The notes under the pieces are model-generated. The model was not told the DNA's origin and did no database searches. It worked only from the letters and a program-made list of their open reading frames with translations. A stretch of DNA of 64,000 nucleotides, taken from positions 942,530 through 1,006,529 of the forward strand of contig NZ_NKFP01000006.1 in the NCBI RefSeq assembly GCF_002215035.1, read 5' to 3'. How positions within the stretch are numbered: the stretch's first letter is position 1; each line of letters starts with the position of its first letter. Below, piece after piece: positions 36,173-46,307 of the stretch. A program made the position numbers and the translations under genes. The stretch comes from Leptolyngbya ohadii IS1 (GTDB lineage: Bacteria > Cyanobacteriota > Cyanobacteriia > Elainellales > Elainellaceae).

Positions 36173-37385
36173 AAAATTTTTTTAACGCAAAAATAGACCA
36201 CAGCCAGGAGCAGCGCAGCAGCAAAACGATCGCCACAGTTAGCCCTAATCCGATTGTCCAGCCCCAATTCCAGGCAGTGGGCTGCATTGCCCCCAAAAAT
36301 TCGGAGCCAGTGGAGATGGTGTGAGCTGCTGCTAGAAGTAAGGCTGGAATCGACAGCAGATGGATTGATCGCCAGGCTTTCCCTAACTTTTGCTGAGCGC
36401 GATCGAAGCTGGTAATGGCGGCAGGCAGCATCAGCAGCAGAGCAATCCCACCCAGAACGATCCCAATCTGATAGGGCACGGGCATAAAGAACAGCGCATC
36501 GAAATTCCACTGCCAGGAATGCTCGATCATGTGCAGGGTATGCGCCAGCGCCAGCAAAAACGCACTCACCCCCAGGACGCGCCGATACTGCAAAGGAGCC
36601 GCCCACAGTCGGGCGATCGGACGCGCTGCCAGCGCCAGCATCAGACAAAGGATTGCCCCGTAGCCGGTGTAGTCGCTCATTACATCCCCGGTTCGCATCA
36701 GGGTGAGGATGCCAATCAGCAGGGTAATCCAGCCGCCTAGCCGAAATAGCTGACTGCGCCGATCCGCACTCACTGACCCGATCGACACGCCTACGCCCAC
36801 CATCATCGGCATTGTCCCAATCCCAAATGCCAGCAGGCTTGCCATCCCGCGCCAGAGATTGCCCGTTTCCGCTGCCTTGATCTGCGCGGCATAGAGAAAT
36901 CCGCAGGGAATCAGCCCCCAGACGCTCCCCAGCAGAAAAGGAGTGAGCCAATGTTGCCCAAAGGACAGCTTCACCATGCCCTGACTGAGGCGATCGTGCC
37001 ATTTGCCGCCCAGCAGCGGATGGAGGAAAGGCAGTTTGGGCAGCACACCCGGAGCCACCTGACTCAAGCCAAACCAGATCAGCAGACTTCCCGTAATCAA
37101 CGCCATACCGCGCCGCAGCAAACTCCCTACCCCTGCCATTTGTCCGCCCGCAATCAGAACGGAACCCAATGCGCCGATCGCCGCCCCGACTAAGGCATAG
37201 CTAAGAATGCGTCCCAGGTTAAGCAGCAGATGATAGCGCAGTTTTGCCCAGCGAGAGGAGCGGGCTGGGTCTGATGAGGATGTATCTGATAGAGAAAAGG
37301 CTGCCGCGATCGGACCACACATTCCGGCACAGTGTCCGAAACTGCCGAGAAATCCGAGACTGGCGAGCAGGAGCAGGTCGAGCAT
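36147..37385 (-). CDS. SafE/UreH-type membrane protein fused to a heme-type membrane domain
   Basis: A 412-residue integral membrane protein. The first about 220 residues are a six-span SafE/UreH-2 domain (sulfite exporter TauE/SafE family, also found in copper delivery to cytochrome oxidase) with the hallmark GHCAGMCGPIAAAFS at 17-31 and SVWGLIPCGFLYA later. From about 245 to 405 there is a second membrane block with His residues in spans (LAHTLHMIEHSW, RSIHLLSIPALLLAAAHTIS) like ferric-reductase or cytochrome b561-type heme ligands. Inferred role: metal handling linked to membrane electron transfer. It overlaps the next gene by 26 bp. The SafE half is well supported; heme binding is inference. 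Confidence 0.82.
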   Translation of the reverse strand: MLDLLLLASLGFLGSFGHCAGMCGPIAAAFSLSDTSSSDPARSSRWAKLRYHLLLNLGRILSYALVGAAIGALGSVLIAGGQMAGVGSLLRRGMALITGSLLIWFGLSQVAPGVLPKLPFLHPLLGGKWHDRLSQGMVKLSFGQHWLTPFLLGSVWGLIPCGFLYAAQIKAAETGNLWRGMASLLAFGIGTMPMMVGVGVSIGSVSADRRSQLFRLGGWITLLIGILTLMRTGDVMSDYTGYGAILCLMLALAARPIARLWAAPLQYRRVLGVSAFLLALAHTLHMIEHSWQWNFDALFFMPVPYQIGIVLGGIALLLMLPAAITSFDRAQQKLGKAWRSIHLLSIPALLLAAAHTISTGSEFLGAMQPTAWNWGWTIGLGLTVAIVLLLRCSWLWSIFALKKFYVPPYKTK

Positions 37386-37387
37386 GG

Positions 37388-37460
37388 AAGCGGGGGAGCG
37401 GGGAGGCGGGTAGGGAAGAGAGGGAGTAGGGAGTAGGGGGCAGGGGGCAGGGGAGGGGGG
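37388..37460. repeat. G-rich dispersed repeat, copy 3
   Basis: A run of cgggggagcggggagg, agtaggg and gcaggggg units between the SafE-type gene start and the TPR gene stop. Related to the elements at 21191, 27321 and 47172. The ribosome-binding region of the SafE-type gene lies inside it. Confidence 0.7.
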
Positions 37461-37499
37461 AATCGTAATTGACGTGATTCCAGATGAATCTGGGGTTGT

Positions 37500-38498
37500 T
37501 TAACCGACCGGCTCCGCCGCAGCGCCAAAGGCGATCGCCATTCCGACAAAGCGAATTTGATCCAGCAGTTCCAGGGTTTTATGATATGCCAGCATCATTC
37601 CCTGATGGCAAAAACAGTCTGCTGCCTGCTGTAAGTCTTGAATTGCGGCGATCGTCTCGCCCAAATCCCGGTGAATCATGCCCCGATTTAAGAGAGCCTG
37701 TGCGTCATCGGGAACCCGGTTTAGGACTTCGGTGAAATCGGCGACGGCGGCGATCGCATTGCCCTGCTGATGGTGGGCACAGCCCCGGTTATAGTAGGCG
37801 CGAACGGCAGATCGGTCAAGCTGGACGGCGGCAGTAAAGTCCGCAATTGCCTGATCCAGGTTGGTTTGTAGAAGCTGTGCCAGTCCCCGATCGGTCAGGA
37901 TTTCTGCCAGCGTCCCGTGATCGAACGGAGAAACCTGCCGTGCCGCTTCGCCAAAATCTACGATCGCCTCCCGATATGCCTGCAATGCCATCTGGGACAG
38001 TCCGCGATTGTAGTAGGCGCGAAAGTCGATCGGCTGCATTTGCAAAAGCTGGGAATAGTCGGCAATGGCTGCTGCAAATTTGCCCTGTCGGTGATGTGCC
38101 AGCCCCCGGTTCAGGTATGCCTCAATCAAACGAGGATTTTGATCGATCGCTGTGGAGCAGTCCTCCACTGCCGCCTGATATTGACTGAGCTGCAAATTCG
38201 CCAGACATCGATTTGTATAGGCTGCGGTCAGCGTGGAGTCCTGAGTGATTGACTCAGAGAAAGCTGCCACTGCCGCTATATAGTCTCCCTGCTGAAATGC
38301 CAGTACTCCGGCTTTGAGCTGGCTCCGGGCATCCTGGGGAGCTTCTGTTGCACTGGCTTGAGTCTCAGACAGAACTCTGGACAGAACTCCAGGCGGAACC
38401 TCAGACCAAACTTCGGCATAAGCCGATCGACTTCCGGGTAGCACGATCCAGAGCATCAGCACCAGAACCACTGTGACGCAAGCTAGATAACGTTTCAC
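37500..38498 (-). CDS. Exported TPR-repeat protein
   Basis: A 332-residue protein from GTG 38498, chosen because gaggt lies seven bases upstream and because the signal peptide (MKRYLACVTVVLVLMLWIVLPG...AYA) begins there; a TTG at 38573 gives a longer frame without support. Six to seven tetratricopeptide repeats follow, each of the form YNRGLAHHRQGKFAAAIADYSQLLQ, from about residue 70 to 300. TPR arrays bind proteins; this one is probably in the periplasm or thylakoid lumen. Partner unknown. It is transcribed in the same direction as the sensor kinase genes upstream (131 bp gap). Confidence 0.85.
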   Translation of the reverse strand: MKRYLACVTVVLVLMLWIVLPGSRSAYAEVWSEVPPGVLSRVLSETQASATEAPQDARSQLKAGVLAFQQGDYIAAVAAFSESITQDSTLTAAYTNRCLANLQLSQYQAAVEDCSTAIDQNPRLIEAYLNRGLAHHRQGKFAAAIADYSQLLQMQPIDFRAYYNRGLSQMALQAYREAIVDFGEAARQVSPFDHGTLAEILTDRGLAQLLQTNLDQAIADFTAAVQLDRSAVRAYYNRGCAHHQQGNAIAAVADFTEVLNRVPDDAQALLNRGMIHRDLGETIAAIQDLQQAADCFCHQGMMLAYHKTLELLDQIRFVGMAIAFGAAAEPVG

Positions 38499-38629
38499 CG
38501 ATCGACCTCGCCATAGAATCGCCTCTTTATCCTGGCGAAACGGGGAGGAAATTGTCAAAAGACGGGCTGTCAAAGTTATCGAAAATCAAAGTCATCGCCA
38601 ATTTATCGAGAACCGAAGCTATCGAAGAT

Positions 38630-40150
38630 TCAATCGGCTTCACGGACATTTTGGGCGTTGGGTACACGGGGTAAGATCACCGTAAAGGTTGTGCCAGCAT
38701 TGATTTCGCTGGAGACCGAGACCTGTCCCTGATGAAGCTCGACACAGTGTTTAACGATCGCCAGGCCCAAGCCCGTTCCCTGGATCGATCGCGTATTGGA
38801 TGCGCGAAAAAAGGATTCAAACACCTTTGCCTGATCCGCCGCTGGAATGCCGATGCCCTGATCCCGCACTTCAAAGATAACTGTCTCCGCTTCTAAGCCG
38901 TAGGTGTAGCGGAAGTGAATCTTGCCCCCTGCCGGGGAGTATTTAACAGCATTATTGAGCAGATTGCTCAAAGCCAGCCGCAGCAGATTCTCATCGATCC
39001 AGGTTTCTAGCGGCTCATCGGGGCAGGCAAAGAGGATTTCATGGGCTTCGGAGAGGTTGAGGGAGCATTCTTCAACCAGGCTCTGACAAAGCTGTTGCAG
39101 ATTAATCAGGGTCGGCATGAACTGAAGACGATTTGCCTCGCTTCGCCCGATCAGCAGCACCTCCTCCATGAGCTGATTCATCTGCCGCACAGAGGCTTTA
39201 ATGCGCTCCACATAGCTTTTTACGCGATCGTCTAGCTGATCCGCTCCGTATTGTTCAATCAGTTCCGCAGCCGTGCGAATCACCGTCAGGGGCGTGCGAA
39301 ATTCGTGGGAAACCGTGGCAATAAACTGCGACTTGAGCCGGTTTAGCTCCTGCTCTTTCTCCAGGGCAGTGGCTAGGATTTCACTGCGGCGGTGAGCACT
39401 CATGTCGCAAAACACGACAACGACTCCGCGAATGCTCTCCTGCTGACCCTGAAGCGGAGACGCGCTATCGCCAATTGGTACTCGCTCCCCGTTCTGTTTG
39501 ACCAGTGCCGTGAATTCATTGAGGAAAGCCACTTCTTGCGTTCTTAGGACTTGGGCAACCGGATGATCGATCGGTAGGTCGGTCACTTCGTCTACCAAAC
39601 GCAAAACTTCCGTCGCGTTCCTGCCAAATGCCTCCGATTCTTGCCATCCGGTCAGTGCCTCTGCCGCCGGATTCATAAAGGTGATGATGCCCTGCTCATC
39701 GGTTGCAATCACCGCATCGTGCATCGATCGCAGCAGCGTTGCCAGATAAGCCTGATTTTCGCGGAGTTCTTGGTCAACCTGATGCTTGAAGAGCGCCAGC
39801 TCAACGGCAACACGCAACTCCTGCGGCGTGAAGGGTTTCACCACATAGCCCAGAGGCAGGGTTTCCTTTGCCCGTTGCAGAGTGTTGTCGTCTGCATAGG
39901 CAGTCAGGAATACGATCGGAATATTTCGCTGAACGGAAATCTGGCTGGCAGTGGTGACACCATCCATTTCCCCCTTCAACATAATGTCCATCAGAACCAG
40001 ATCTGGCTCGACACGATTAGCGGCTTCGATCGCCGCTGCCCCAGAGGACTCCATGCCCACGACGGTATATCCAAACTGCCTCAGCTGATTGGCAATGGTA
40101 CGAGCGACAATCACCTCATCTTCAACGACTAAAATTCTGGCTTGAACCAT
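38630..40150 (-). CDS. Response regulator-PAS-histidine kinase hybrid
   Basis: A 506-residue cytosolic two-component protein. An N-terminal receiver domain (1-120) has acidic residues at 10-12, the phospho-acceptor Asp55 (LVLMDIML) and Lys105 (VVKPF). A PAS domain covers about 135-250 (DAVIATDEQGIITFMNPAAEALTGW). The histidine kinase core has the H-box ATVSHEFRTPL with His282 and an HATPase domain with N, G1 (VRDQGIGIP) and G2 (GTGLGLAIV) boxes. With the receiver first, it likely takes phosphate or protein signals from another kinase and passes them on. It is 152 bp downstream of the giant kinase gene on the same strand, so the two may form one pathway. Confidence 0.93.
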   Translation of the reverse strand: MVQARILVVEDEVIVARTIANQLRQFGYTVVGMESSGAAAIEAANRVEPDLVLMDIMLKGEMDGVTTASQISVQRNIPIVFLTAYADDNTLQRAKETLPLGYVVKPFTPQELRVAVELALFKHQVDQELRENQAYLATLLRSMHDAVIATDEQGIITFMNPAAEALTGWQESEAFGRNATEVLRLVDEVTDLPIDHPVAQVLRTQEVAFLNEFTALVKQNGERVPIGDSASPLQGQQESIRGVVVVFCDMSAHRRSEILATALEKEQELNRLKSQFIATVSHEFRTPLTVIRTAAELIEQYGADQLDDRVKSYVERIKASVRQMNQLMEEVLLIGRSEANRLQFMPTLINLQQLCQSLVEECSLNLSEAHEILFACPDEPLETWIDENLLRLALSNLLNNAVKYSPAGGKIHFRYTYGLEAETVIFEVRDQGIGIPAADQAKVFESFFRASNTRSIQGTGLGLAIVKHCVELHQGQVSVSSEINAGTTFTVILPRVPNAQNVREAD

Positions 40151-40302
40151 TCAATACCCTGAAAAAGACAGATCCCATGGCTCCAGGAGCATAACCCAGG
40201 ACTTCCATCCGTTATGCTCACTCAAAAAGGCTTCCTCAAAAATACTCGATTTCTGTTTTGCGCTTTTATTTCGCGGTTTTATTTCGCGCTTTTATTATGC
40301 GA

Positions 40303-43300
40303 TCAGCTTTCTCCTTCGGTTAGCGGTGGAATCTGGAATACGGGAGTCTGGCAAAACTGGATTTTAAAGACAGTACCGTGGTCAGAATCGCCCTGGGGAG
40401 AATTGACCTCTAGCTGACCGTCCAGCTGCTCAACCGTTAAGTCATGAACCAGGGAAAGTCCGAGGGATTGAACGTTTTTCCAGTCAATCCACTGGGGTAA
40501 ACCAATTCCATTATCCCGAATTGTGAGCTGAATAAGGTGATCGACGGAAGGCGGTAGATCGATGTGAATTACGCCGCTGCGATCGTCCGGAAAGGCATAC
40601 TTGAGAGCATTTGAGACAAGTTCGTTGATAATTAACCCGCAGGGAATCGCCTGATCGATGTTGAGCATAACGGGCGCAATGTTGAGGTTGAGCGTCACCT
40701 GTCCCGGACGGATCTGATAGGAAGACAGGAGATTGCTGGCAAGGCTGGGGATGTAGTCGGAGAGATCGATCTGTCCCAGATCCGTCGCAGCATATAGCTT
40801 CTTATGGATGAGAGACATCGACTCAATTCGATGCTGGCTTTCCAGCAGGATGCGCGAAATAGCAGGATTAGTGACGGTTCCTGCCTGAAGCTGAAGCAAC
40901 CCCGAAATGATTTGCAAATTGTTTTTGACGCGGTGATGAATCTCTTTTAGCAAGACCTCCCGCTCTGTCAGGCTTTGTCGAAGCTGCTCCTCGGCACGCC
41001 GTCGCTCTTGAACTTCCTGCTGGAGTGCTTGATTGCTGACCTCCAGGATTTGAGCATCGGTTTCAAGCTGTGCGTACAAACGAGAATTCTCTAGAGCGAT
41101 CGCTGCCTGAGCCGTCAATACCTGGAGGATGGCTGCGCGATCGGCGGGAAACGCATTGGCGGTCAGATTGTTTTCCAGATACAGAATTCCAATGAGCTTG
41201 CCGTGTCCCTGAATTGGTAAACAGAGAACAGAGTGCGGCTGGTGCAATTGAATGTAGGGATCGCTGGCAAAGCGTAAATCTTGCGTCGCGTCGTCGAGAA
41301 TTACCGTTTCCGATTTGCGGCTAACGTACTGAATCAGCGAAATGGGAAGCCGATCGGTTTCCTCCAGCGGCAGGCAGGGCTGCACAGCGATCGTCAGCGG
41401 ATTGGCGGTTCCTGTTGCCTCGATGCAGAGATGCTGGTCGGCTGCTAAAAGCAGCGTTCCGGTTTGGGCACCCGCATTTTGCAGCACCAGGGTCAGCAGT
41501 TGTTCCAGCAATTTTGTTCGATGCAGTTCTCCCGATAGCATCTGGGAGGCTCGGATCACCGTTGCCAGATCCAGGGTTTCGGCAGGATGTCGGTTTGTAG
41601 TCGCTGTGCCGATCGGCTGAACCCGCAGTAATCCCCGTCGTTCTACTGGAACCATACTTCTACTGGGCTGTGCGAGCCACCGGGAATAGCGACTTTCCAG
41701 GTCAACCACTTTGGCAGTTGCACCCCATCTGCGATAGCCATACTGCGCTTCTTGCAGGTACGCTCTAGCCGGAATGTCCTTGCCTTGCTCCAGGTAAAAC
41801 AGTGCGGTTCGTTCATAAGTCAGGGCTTTTTCCTGAAGATAGCCGTGCGTCTGGGCAAGGTCTGCCGCCTGTTCGTAGTGGGCGATCGCCGCTGTGGTTT
41901 CCCCCAGAAGTCGCTGCCGTTCCGCTTCGATGAGATGCCATCGGTGCAGATTGTTCATCGGAGCATGGTGCGCCCAAAGCTGCATTTTTTCCTGATTTTC
42001 CAGGACTCGCTGCATCAGAGCGGATTGGGTGTCGGCATTGACCCTGGGATACTGCATCAGCCGCGCCAGGGAATCGTAAAAGTGAAAGATGGGAAACACC
42101 GCATTCGATCGTCCTCCATCGGGATAGCGGCTTGCCTGATCTGCATTTTCGACAGCGCGATCGGCATCGTTAAAATAGCAGCTCAGCAGCAGTTTGTTGA
42201 AATACAGATAAAACAGTCCTTTCTGGTGATTTGCCTGCTCCAGGAGCGGTAATTCCTGCGATTCGTCGTAGGCTTCTCCGATGAGGTGGGTTGGGTCAGC
42301 GGTGGGTTGGGTCAGATTGAGGATGGTTTGCAGATAGACGCGCAGCGCATTGGTATTGGTGGATTCCTTAATCTGGGTTAGCGCCTCAATGTAGCCTGTA
42401 ATGGTTTGCTGCACTTCCTGCAACGGCAGACCGACAAAAAAGCAGTGGTCGCAGTGGTGCAAAATGCTGTATGCGGCAAATTCCAGATCGCCGGACTCAA
42501 TCCCAAACTGATAGGCTTCCTGCAATGGCTGAATCGTCTCCCGGACATGGACTTTGCAGAATCGCACGGAGCAATTTGCCATAAACAGCGTTTTGCAGCG
42601 CAGCAGCGGATTCGGAAATCGATCGAGCAATTGCAGAGCCAATTCAACAAACTGATAGCTGCGATCGAGGTCGAACACCACGCAGTTGAGAATATTGGCA
42701 TAGGCTGCATAGGCAAATGCAGAGAGTTCGTGGTTGCCCTGCGCGATCGATAAATTCACCATCTTCAGAATCAGCAGCGGAAACAGGGGAGGTGCGGCTT
42801 GATAGGACGGTGCCAGCAAATGGGTGAGCAGGCGGAGACTCTGAGCGGCGATCGCATCGGTCATGGGCGGCAGCTCGATCAGCGTTTCAATGCACCGATT
42901 TTCGAGCAGAGCATCGGTTTCGGCAAAGGCGGATTGGATATCCTCCGGGATAGGAGAGATTGGCAGATCGATGCCCAATTTGGCTAGCGCTTGCAGTCCA
43001 ATTTGCAGTGCCGTTAAAAACTGCATCTGGGAGCCATATGCCTGAAGCTCCACCTCGTAGATTCTGACTTTGTCCTGAAGCGTCCGAGCATGGTTCAGCA
43101 CGATCGCTGCAAATTGCTCTGTCTGCGCCAACTGACCATTCAAATATGCCGCTTCTGCTGCCAGCCTATAGAGGCCCAGAGTCAGGTCATAGTCGGCTTC
43201 CCAGGGATTTTTGGGCAGTAAGTCCAGGGCAAGGGTAGCGTACTGGAGGGCGGCGGTGTAAGCGGCAGAGGCTTTGGCTTTTTCAGCTGCAATCCGGTTT

Positions 43301-45690
43301 AGTGAGGCGAGTTCCTGGCGATCGAATTCCGGCTCTATTGTCAAGGGGACTTCCTGGGTTCCAACCGCTTTCCAGCCCAGATTGAGATGATTCACAATAT
43401 CGAAAATTTGCTGCTCCCGTCGTTCTACTGGCGTATGGCGCAGAATTTGCTGTCCGATCTGCCAGTGAATCAGTGGTTTTTCGACATCGGCATTGAGCGA
43501 ATAGGCAGCCTGCTGAATCCGATCGTGGGCAAATTTGTACTCCATCTGGGCAGCGTCATCCGGTCGGGCAGTTCCCAGTTCAATCCGTCGATCGCAGCTG
43601 TTGAGGGGAATGATCAACCCCAGGTTAATCGCCTCCCGAAGCAGGGCGATCGCGGTTGCGGGTTCTGGGGTAGAAATCACGCCCAGCGAATACAGAACGA
43701 ACGTCAGCGTTTGCAGATCAAACCGATTGCCAATACAGGCAGCCTGTCGCAGAGCATCCTGTGTTGATCGGTCGAGCCGCTGAATTTTTGTCACCAATAA
43801 TTCCACGACATTGTCGGTGATGTTGCGCTGCTGAATCTCGGCGATCGACCATTCCCATCGACGCTGCCCATAGTTAAACGCCACCAGGTCTTCGACGTAG
43901 AGCGTCCGCAAAAATTCGCTGACAAAAAAGGGATTGCCGTCGGTTTTCGTCAGGATCAGGTCAGCTAAAGGGGCAACGTCCGTTGCGGTGGCGTCCAGCG
44001 TTTCGGCTAAAATCTGCTGGATATCCTGCGGTTGCAGAGGGGCAAGGGCAAGGGTTTGAATCGGGATGCCGTCCTGCTGGCTTGCGGCGATCGTCTGCAT
44101 CAGGGGATGGGTAACGCTCACCTCGTTATCGCGGTATGCCCCGATCAGGAACAGGGAGGGAACGTTTGTGGTGACTAGCACCCGGACTAGCTGTAGCGAT
44201 GCGGCATCAATCCACTGCAAGTCGTCCAGGAAAATCACCAGCGGATGATCGGACTGCGCCAGAACTTGAATGAACTGCTGAAACACCCGATTGAAGCGAT
44301 TCCGGGTTTCGGTGGGCGGCAGAGCGGGGACGGTAGGCTGCGACCCCAGCACCAGTTCCAGTTCGGGCAAAACATCGAGAATGACCTGGGCATTGGGTTC
44401 CAGAGCAGTTTGGAGCCGTTCTCGCCAGCGGTTCAGCTGATCCTTGGGTTCCGCGAGCAGCAGATTTACCCATTCCGCAAAGGCACTCACCAGGGCAGCG
44501 TAGGGCAGATCCCGCTGATACTGATCGAACTTTCCCGATACAAAATAGCCCCGTCGCCGGGTCAGCGGCTTATAGATTTCCTGCACCAGCGAGGTTTTGC
44601 CGATACCTGCATAGCCTGTGATCAAAATCAGTCTGCTGACCGATCGAAGATTAGATAAAGCCTCAGATGGAGCAGCAGCTAGATCATCAGATAACGCAGC
44701 AGACGAAGAGAAATCTGAATTGTCTGTCGTATCCCTGCCGATCGCCTGTTCAAAGGCAGACAAAATGATTTCCACCTCCCGATCCCTGCCGTAAAGCTTC
44801 TGCGGAATTTGCAGCGTATCGGCGCGATCGTCCTGGGCGAGGGGAAAGGCTGCAATCTCACCAGCAGTCTGCAACTGCGTCAGACAGGTTTCTAGATCCG
44901 CCTGAATGCCGCCACTGCTCTGGTAGCGTTCCTCTGCGTTTTTTGCCAGCAGCTTCATGACGATCGCCGAGACAGGGGGAGGAATTGTGGGAACGCGATC
45001 GCTCGGTGGAATCGGAGTTCTTGCCAGGTGGCAGTGAACCAGCTCCAGAGCATCGTTTGCCTCAAAGGGAAGCTGCCGTGTCAGCAGTTCATATAGCGTT
45101 GCGCCCAGGGAATAGAAATCGGTGCGGTAGTCAATCGATCGGTTCATGCGCCCTGTTTGCTCTGGAGACAGATAGGCGAGCGTGCCTTCCAGGACATTAG
45201 GGCTACGCAGGACAGGAATTTCTCGCGTAATCCGGCTGGCAATACCAAAGTCAATTAGCTTAAGCTGCCCGGTCGCAGGATTCCAGATGATATTGGCAGG
45301 ATTGATATCTTTGTGGATAATCTGCTGCTGATGCACCTGCCCCAGAACTTCGCTGATTTGAATGCCGATCGTCAAAACTTCGCTGAGGGAGACCGATCGC
45401 TGAGTGAGCCAATACGCTAGCGACTCGCCGCCAAAATCCTCCAGAAACATCACCAGGCTGTGCTGATGGGTTTCCATGCCGTAGACCTGAATTACGCCAT
45501 CCAGGCAGAGCGATCGGGTGATTTCATACTCCTGCCGATACCGAGTCAGTTCTTCCGGCGTCGGGTAATCCGGTTTGAGGGTCTTAAAAACGATCGGCTG
45601 CAAATCCTGCGATCGTACTCCTCGATACACCAGTGAATTTGCGCTTTCGTAAATCTTGGTCGCGATCGAGTAGCCGGGAAGGGACAGCAT
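40303..45690 (-). CDS. Ser/Thr kinase - AAA ATPase - GAF - histidine kinase
   Basis: A 1795-residue multidomain signalling protein. Order: protein kinase domain (7-270) with Lys36, the complete catalytic loop HKDINPAN (127-134) and DFG (147-149); an AAA/NACHT-like ATPase domain (about 300-600, Walker [10 protein letters not shown]); a long helical TPR-like region (about 750-1350); a GAF domain (about 1390-1545); a short coiled coil; a HisKA_2 dimerisation box with [11 protein letters not shown]; and a final HATPase domain (NGIGLP). Unlike the 19.6-kb protein its Ser/Thr kinase loop is intact. This is the cyanobacterial trifunctional kinase family (HstK-like). The ligand of the GAF domain is unknown. 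Its histidine kinase may signal to the adjacent receiver-containing protein. Confidence 0.95.
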   Translation of the reverse strand: MLSLPGYSIATKIYESANSLVYRGVRSQDLQPIVFKTLKPDYPTPEELTRYRQEYEITRSLCLDGVIQVYGMETHQHSLVMFLEDFGGESLAYWLTQRSVSLSEVLTIGIQISEVLGQVHQQQIIHKDINPANIIWNPATGQLKLIDFGIASRITREIPVLRSPNVLEGTLAYLSPEQTGRMNRSIDYRTDFYSLGATLYELLTRQLPFEANDALELVHCHLARTPIPPSDRVPTIPPPVSAIVMKLLAKNAEERYQSSGGIQADLETCLTQLQTAGEIAAFPLAQDDRADTLQIPQKLYGRDREVEIILSAFEQAIGRDTTDNSDFSSSAALSDDLAAAPSEALSNLRSVSRLILITGYAGIGKTSLVQEIYKPLTRRRGYFVSGKFDQYQRDLPYAALVSAFAEWVNLLLAEPKDQLNRWRERLQTALEPNAQVILDVLPELELVLGSQPTVPALPPTETRNRFNRVFQQFIQVLAQSDHPLVIFLDDLQWIDAASLQLVRVLVTTNVPSLFLIGAYRDNEVSVTHPLMQTIAASQQDGIPIQTLALAPLQPQDIQQILAETLDATATDVAPLADLILTKTDGNPFFVSEFLRTLYVEDLVAFNYGQRRWEWSIAEIQQRNITDNVVELLVTKIQRLDRSTQDALRQAACIGNRFDLQTLTFVLYSLGVISTPEPATAIALLREAINLGLIIPLNSCDRRIELGTARPDDAAQMEYKFAHDRIQQAAYSLNADVEKPLIHWQIGQQILRHTPVERREQQIFDIVNHLNLGWKAVGTQEVPLTIEPEFDRQELASLNRIAAEKAKASAAYTAALQYATLALDLLPKNPWEADYDLTLGLYRLAAEAAYLNGQLAQTEQFAAIVLNHARTLQDKVRIYEVELQAYGSQMQFLTALQIGLQALAKLGIDLPISPIPEDIQSAFAETDALLENRCIETLIELPPMTDAIAAQSLRLLTHLLAPSYQAAPPLFPLLILKMVNLSIAQGNHELSAFAYAAYANILNCVVFDLDRSYQFVELALQLLDRFPNPLLRCKTLFMANCSVRFCKVHVRETIQPLQEAYQFGIESGDLEFAAYSILHHCDHCFFVGLPLQEVQQTITGYIEALTQIKESTNTNALRVYLQTILNLTQPTADPTHLIGEAYDESQELPLLEQANHQKGLFYLYFNKLLLSCYFNDADRAVENADQASRYPDGGRSNAVFPIFHFYDSLARLMQYPRVNADTQSALMQRVLENQEKMQLWAHHAPMNNLHRWHLIEAERQRLLGETTAAIAHYEQAADLAQTHGYLQEKALTYERTALFYLEQGKDIPARAYLQEAQYGYRRWGATAKVVDLESRYSRWLAQPSRSMVPVERRGLLRVQPIGTATTNRHPAETLDLATVIRASQMLSGELHRTKLLEQLLTLVLQNAGAQTGTLLLAADQHLCIEATGTANPLTIAVQPCLPLEETDRLPISLIQYVSRKSETVILDDATQDLRFASDPYIQLHQPHSVLCLPIQGHGKLIGILYLENNLTANAFPADRAAILQVLTAQAAIALENSRLYAQLETDAQILEVSNQALQQEVQERRRAEEQLRQSLTEREVLLKEIHHRVKNNLQIISGLLQLQAGTVTNPAISRILLESQHRIESMSLIHKKLYAATDLGQIDLSDYIPSLASNLLSSYQIRPGQVTLNLNIAPVMLNIDQAIPCGLIINELVSNALKYAFPDDRSGVIHIDLPPSVDHLIQLTIRDNGIGLPQWIDWKNVQSLGLSLVHDLTVEQLDGQLEVNSPQGDSDHGTVFKIQFCQTPVFQIPPLTEGES

Positions 45691-45858
45691 GATGGGATGG
45701 CTCTGGAAATAGGCTATGTCCTAAGCGTAGATCGTTCAACGCAGACAACCCGATCGCCTGCACGAATCTTTAGCCTCACGCTGTCTAGCCATGTGTTTGG
45801 GGAAGTTCCTGGTGTGTCATCCCAGCGGCTTTCCCGTAAGCTAAAGTCAGGCTTCTGT

Positions 45859-45884
45859 TTTATAGTTCATCTTTATAGTTCATC
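45859..45884 (+). promoter_or_regulatory. 13-bp direct repeat before blaI-like gene
   Basis: tttatagttcatc occurs twice in tandem (45859-45871, 45872-45884), ending three bases before the ATG of the BlaI-like repressor gene, in the 197-bp gap to the divergent kinase gene. Position suits an autoregulatory site, but BlaI operators are normally inverted repeats, so this is only a possibility. Confidence 0.4.
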
Positions 45885-45887
45885 CCC

Positions 45888-46307
45888 ATGTCTGCCCTAC
45901 CCCCCCGTCGTCCCAAACAGCTCTCCCTCGGACCGCTGGAAGCTGAAATTCTGGAAATCCTCTGGGAGCTTGGCTCTGCCACCGTCAAAGAAATCCACGA
46001 TCGCATCTTATCTGACCCCGATCGTGAGCTTGCCTATGCTTCTGTCACTACCGTTTTGCGGCGATTGGGCGAGAAGGGCTGGCTGTCCTGCGATCGTCAG
46101 GATCGGGCGTATCAGTGGCGTCCGCTGGTGTCCCGCAAAGAAGCGCAGATGCTCCAGGCACACGATCAGCTTCAGCGATTTTTGGCGATCGGCAATCCCG
46201 ATGTGGTCGCTGCCTTTGCCGATGAACTCGATCGCGCCAGCGTTGAAAAGCTCGATGCCATTGCTCAGCGGCTCAAAGCAGCCCGTCAAGCCAGGGAGGA
46301 ACAATAG
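45888..46307 (+). CDS. BlaI/MecI/CopY-family repressor
   Basis: A 139-residue winged-helix transcription factor. The N-terminal half (about 12-85) has the family pattern LGPLEAEILEILWELGSATVKEIHDRI...ASVTTVLRRLGEKGWL; the C-terminal half is a dimerisation helix region. BlaI-type repressors are inactivated by proteolysis triggered by an M56 membrane protease, and such a protease gene starts on the base after this stop codon (tagatg), so the two form a tight regulatory pair. The target genes are unknown; no beta-lactamase gene is in the window. ATG at 45888 chosen by family N terminus. Confidence 0.93.
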   Translation: MSALPPRRPKQLSLGPLEAEILEILWELGSATVKEIHDRILSDPDRELAYASVTTVLRRLGEKGWLSCDRQDRAYQWRPLVSRKEAQMLQAHDQLQRFLAIGNPDVVAAFADELDRASVEKLDAIAQRLKAARQAREEQ

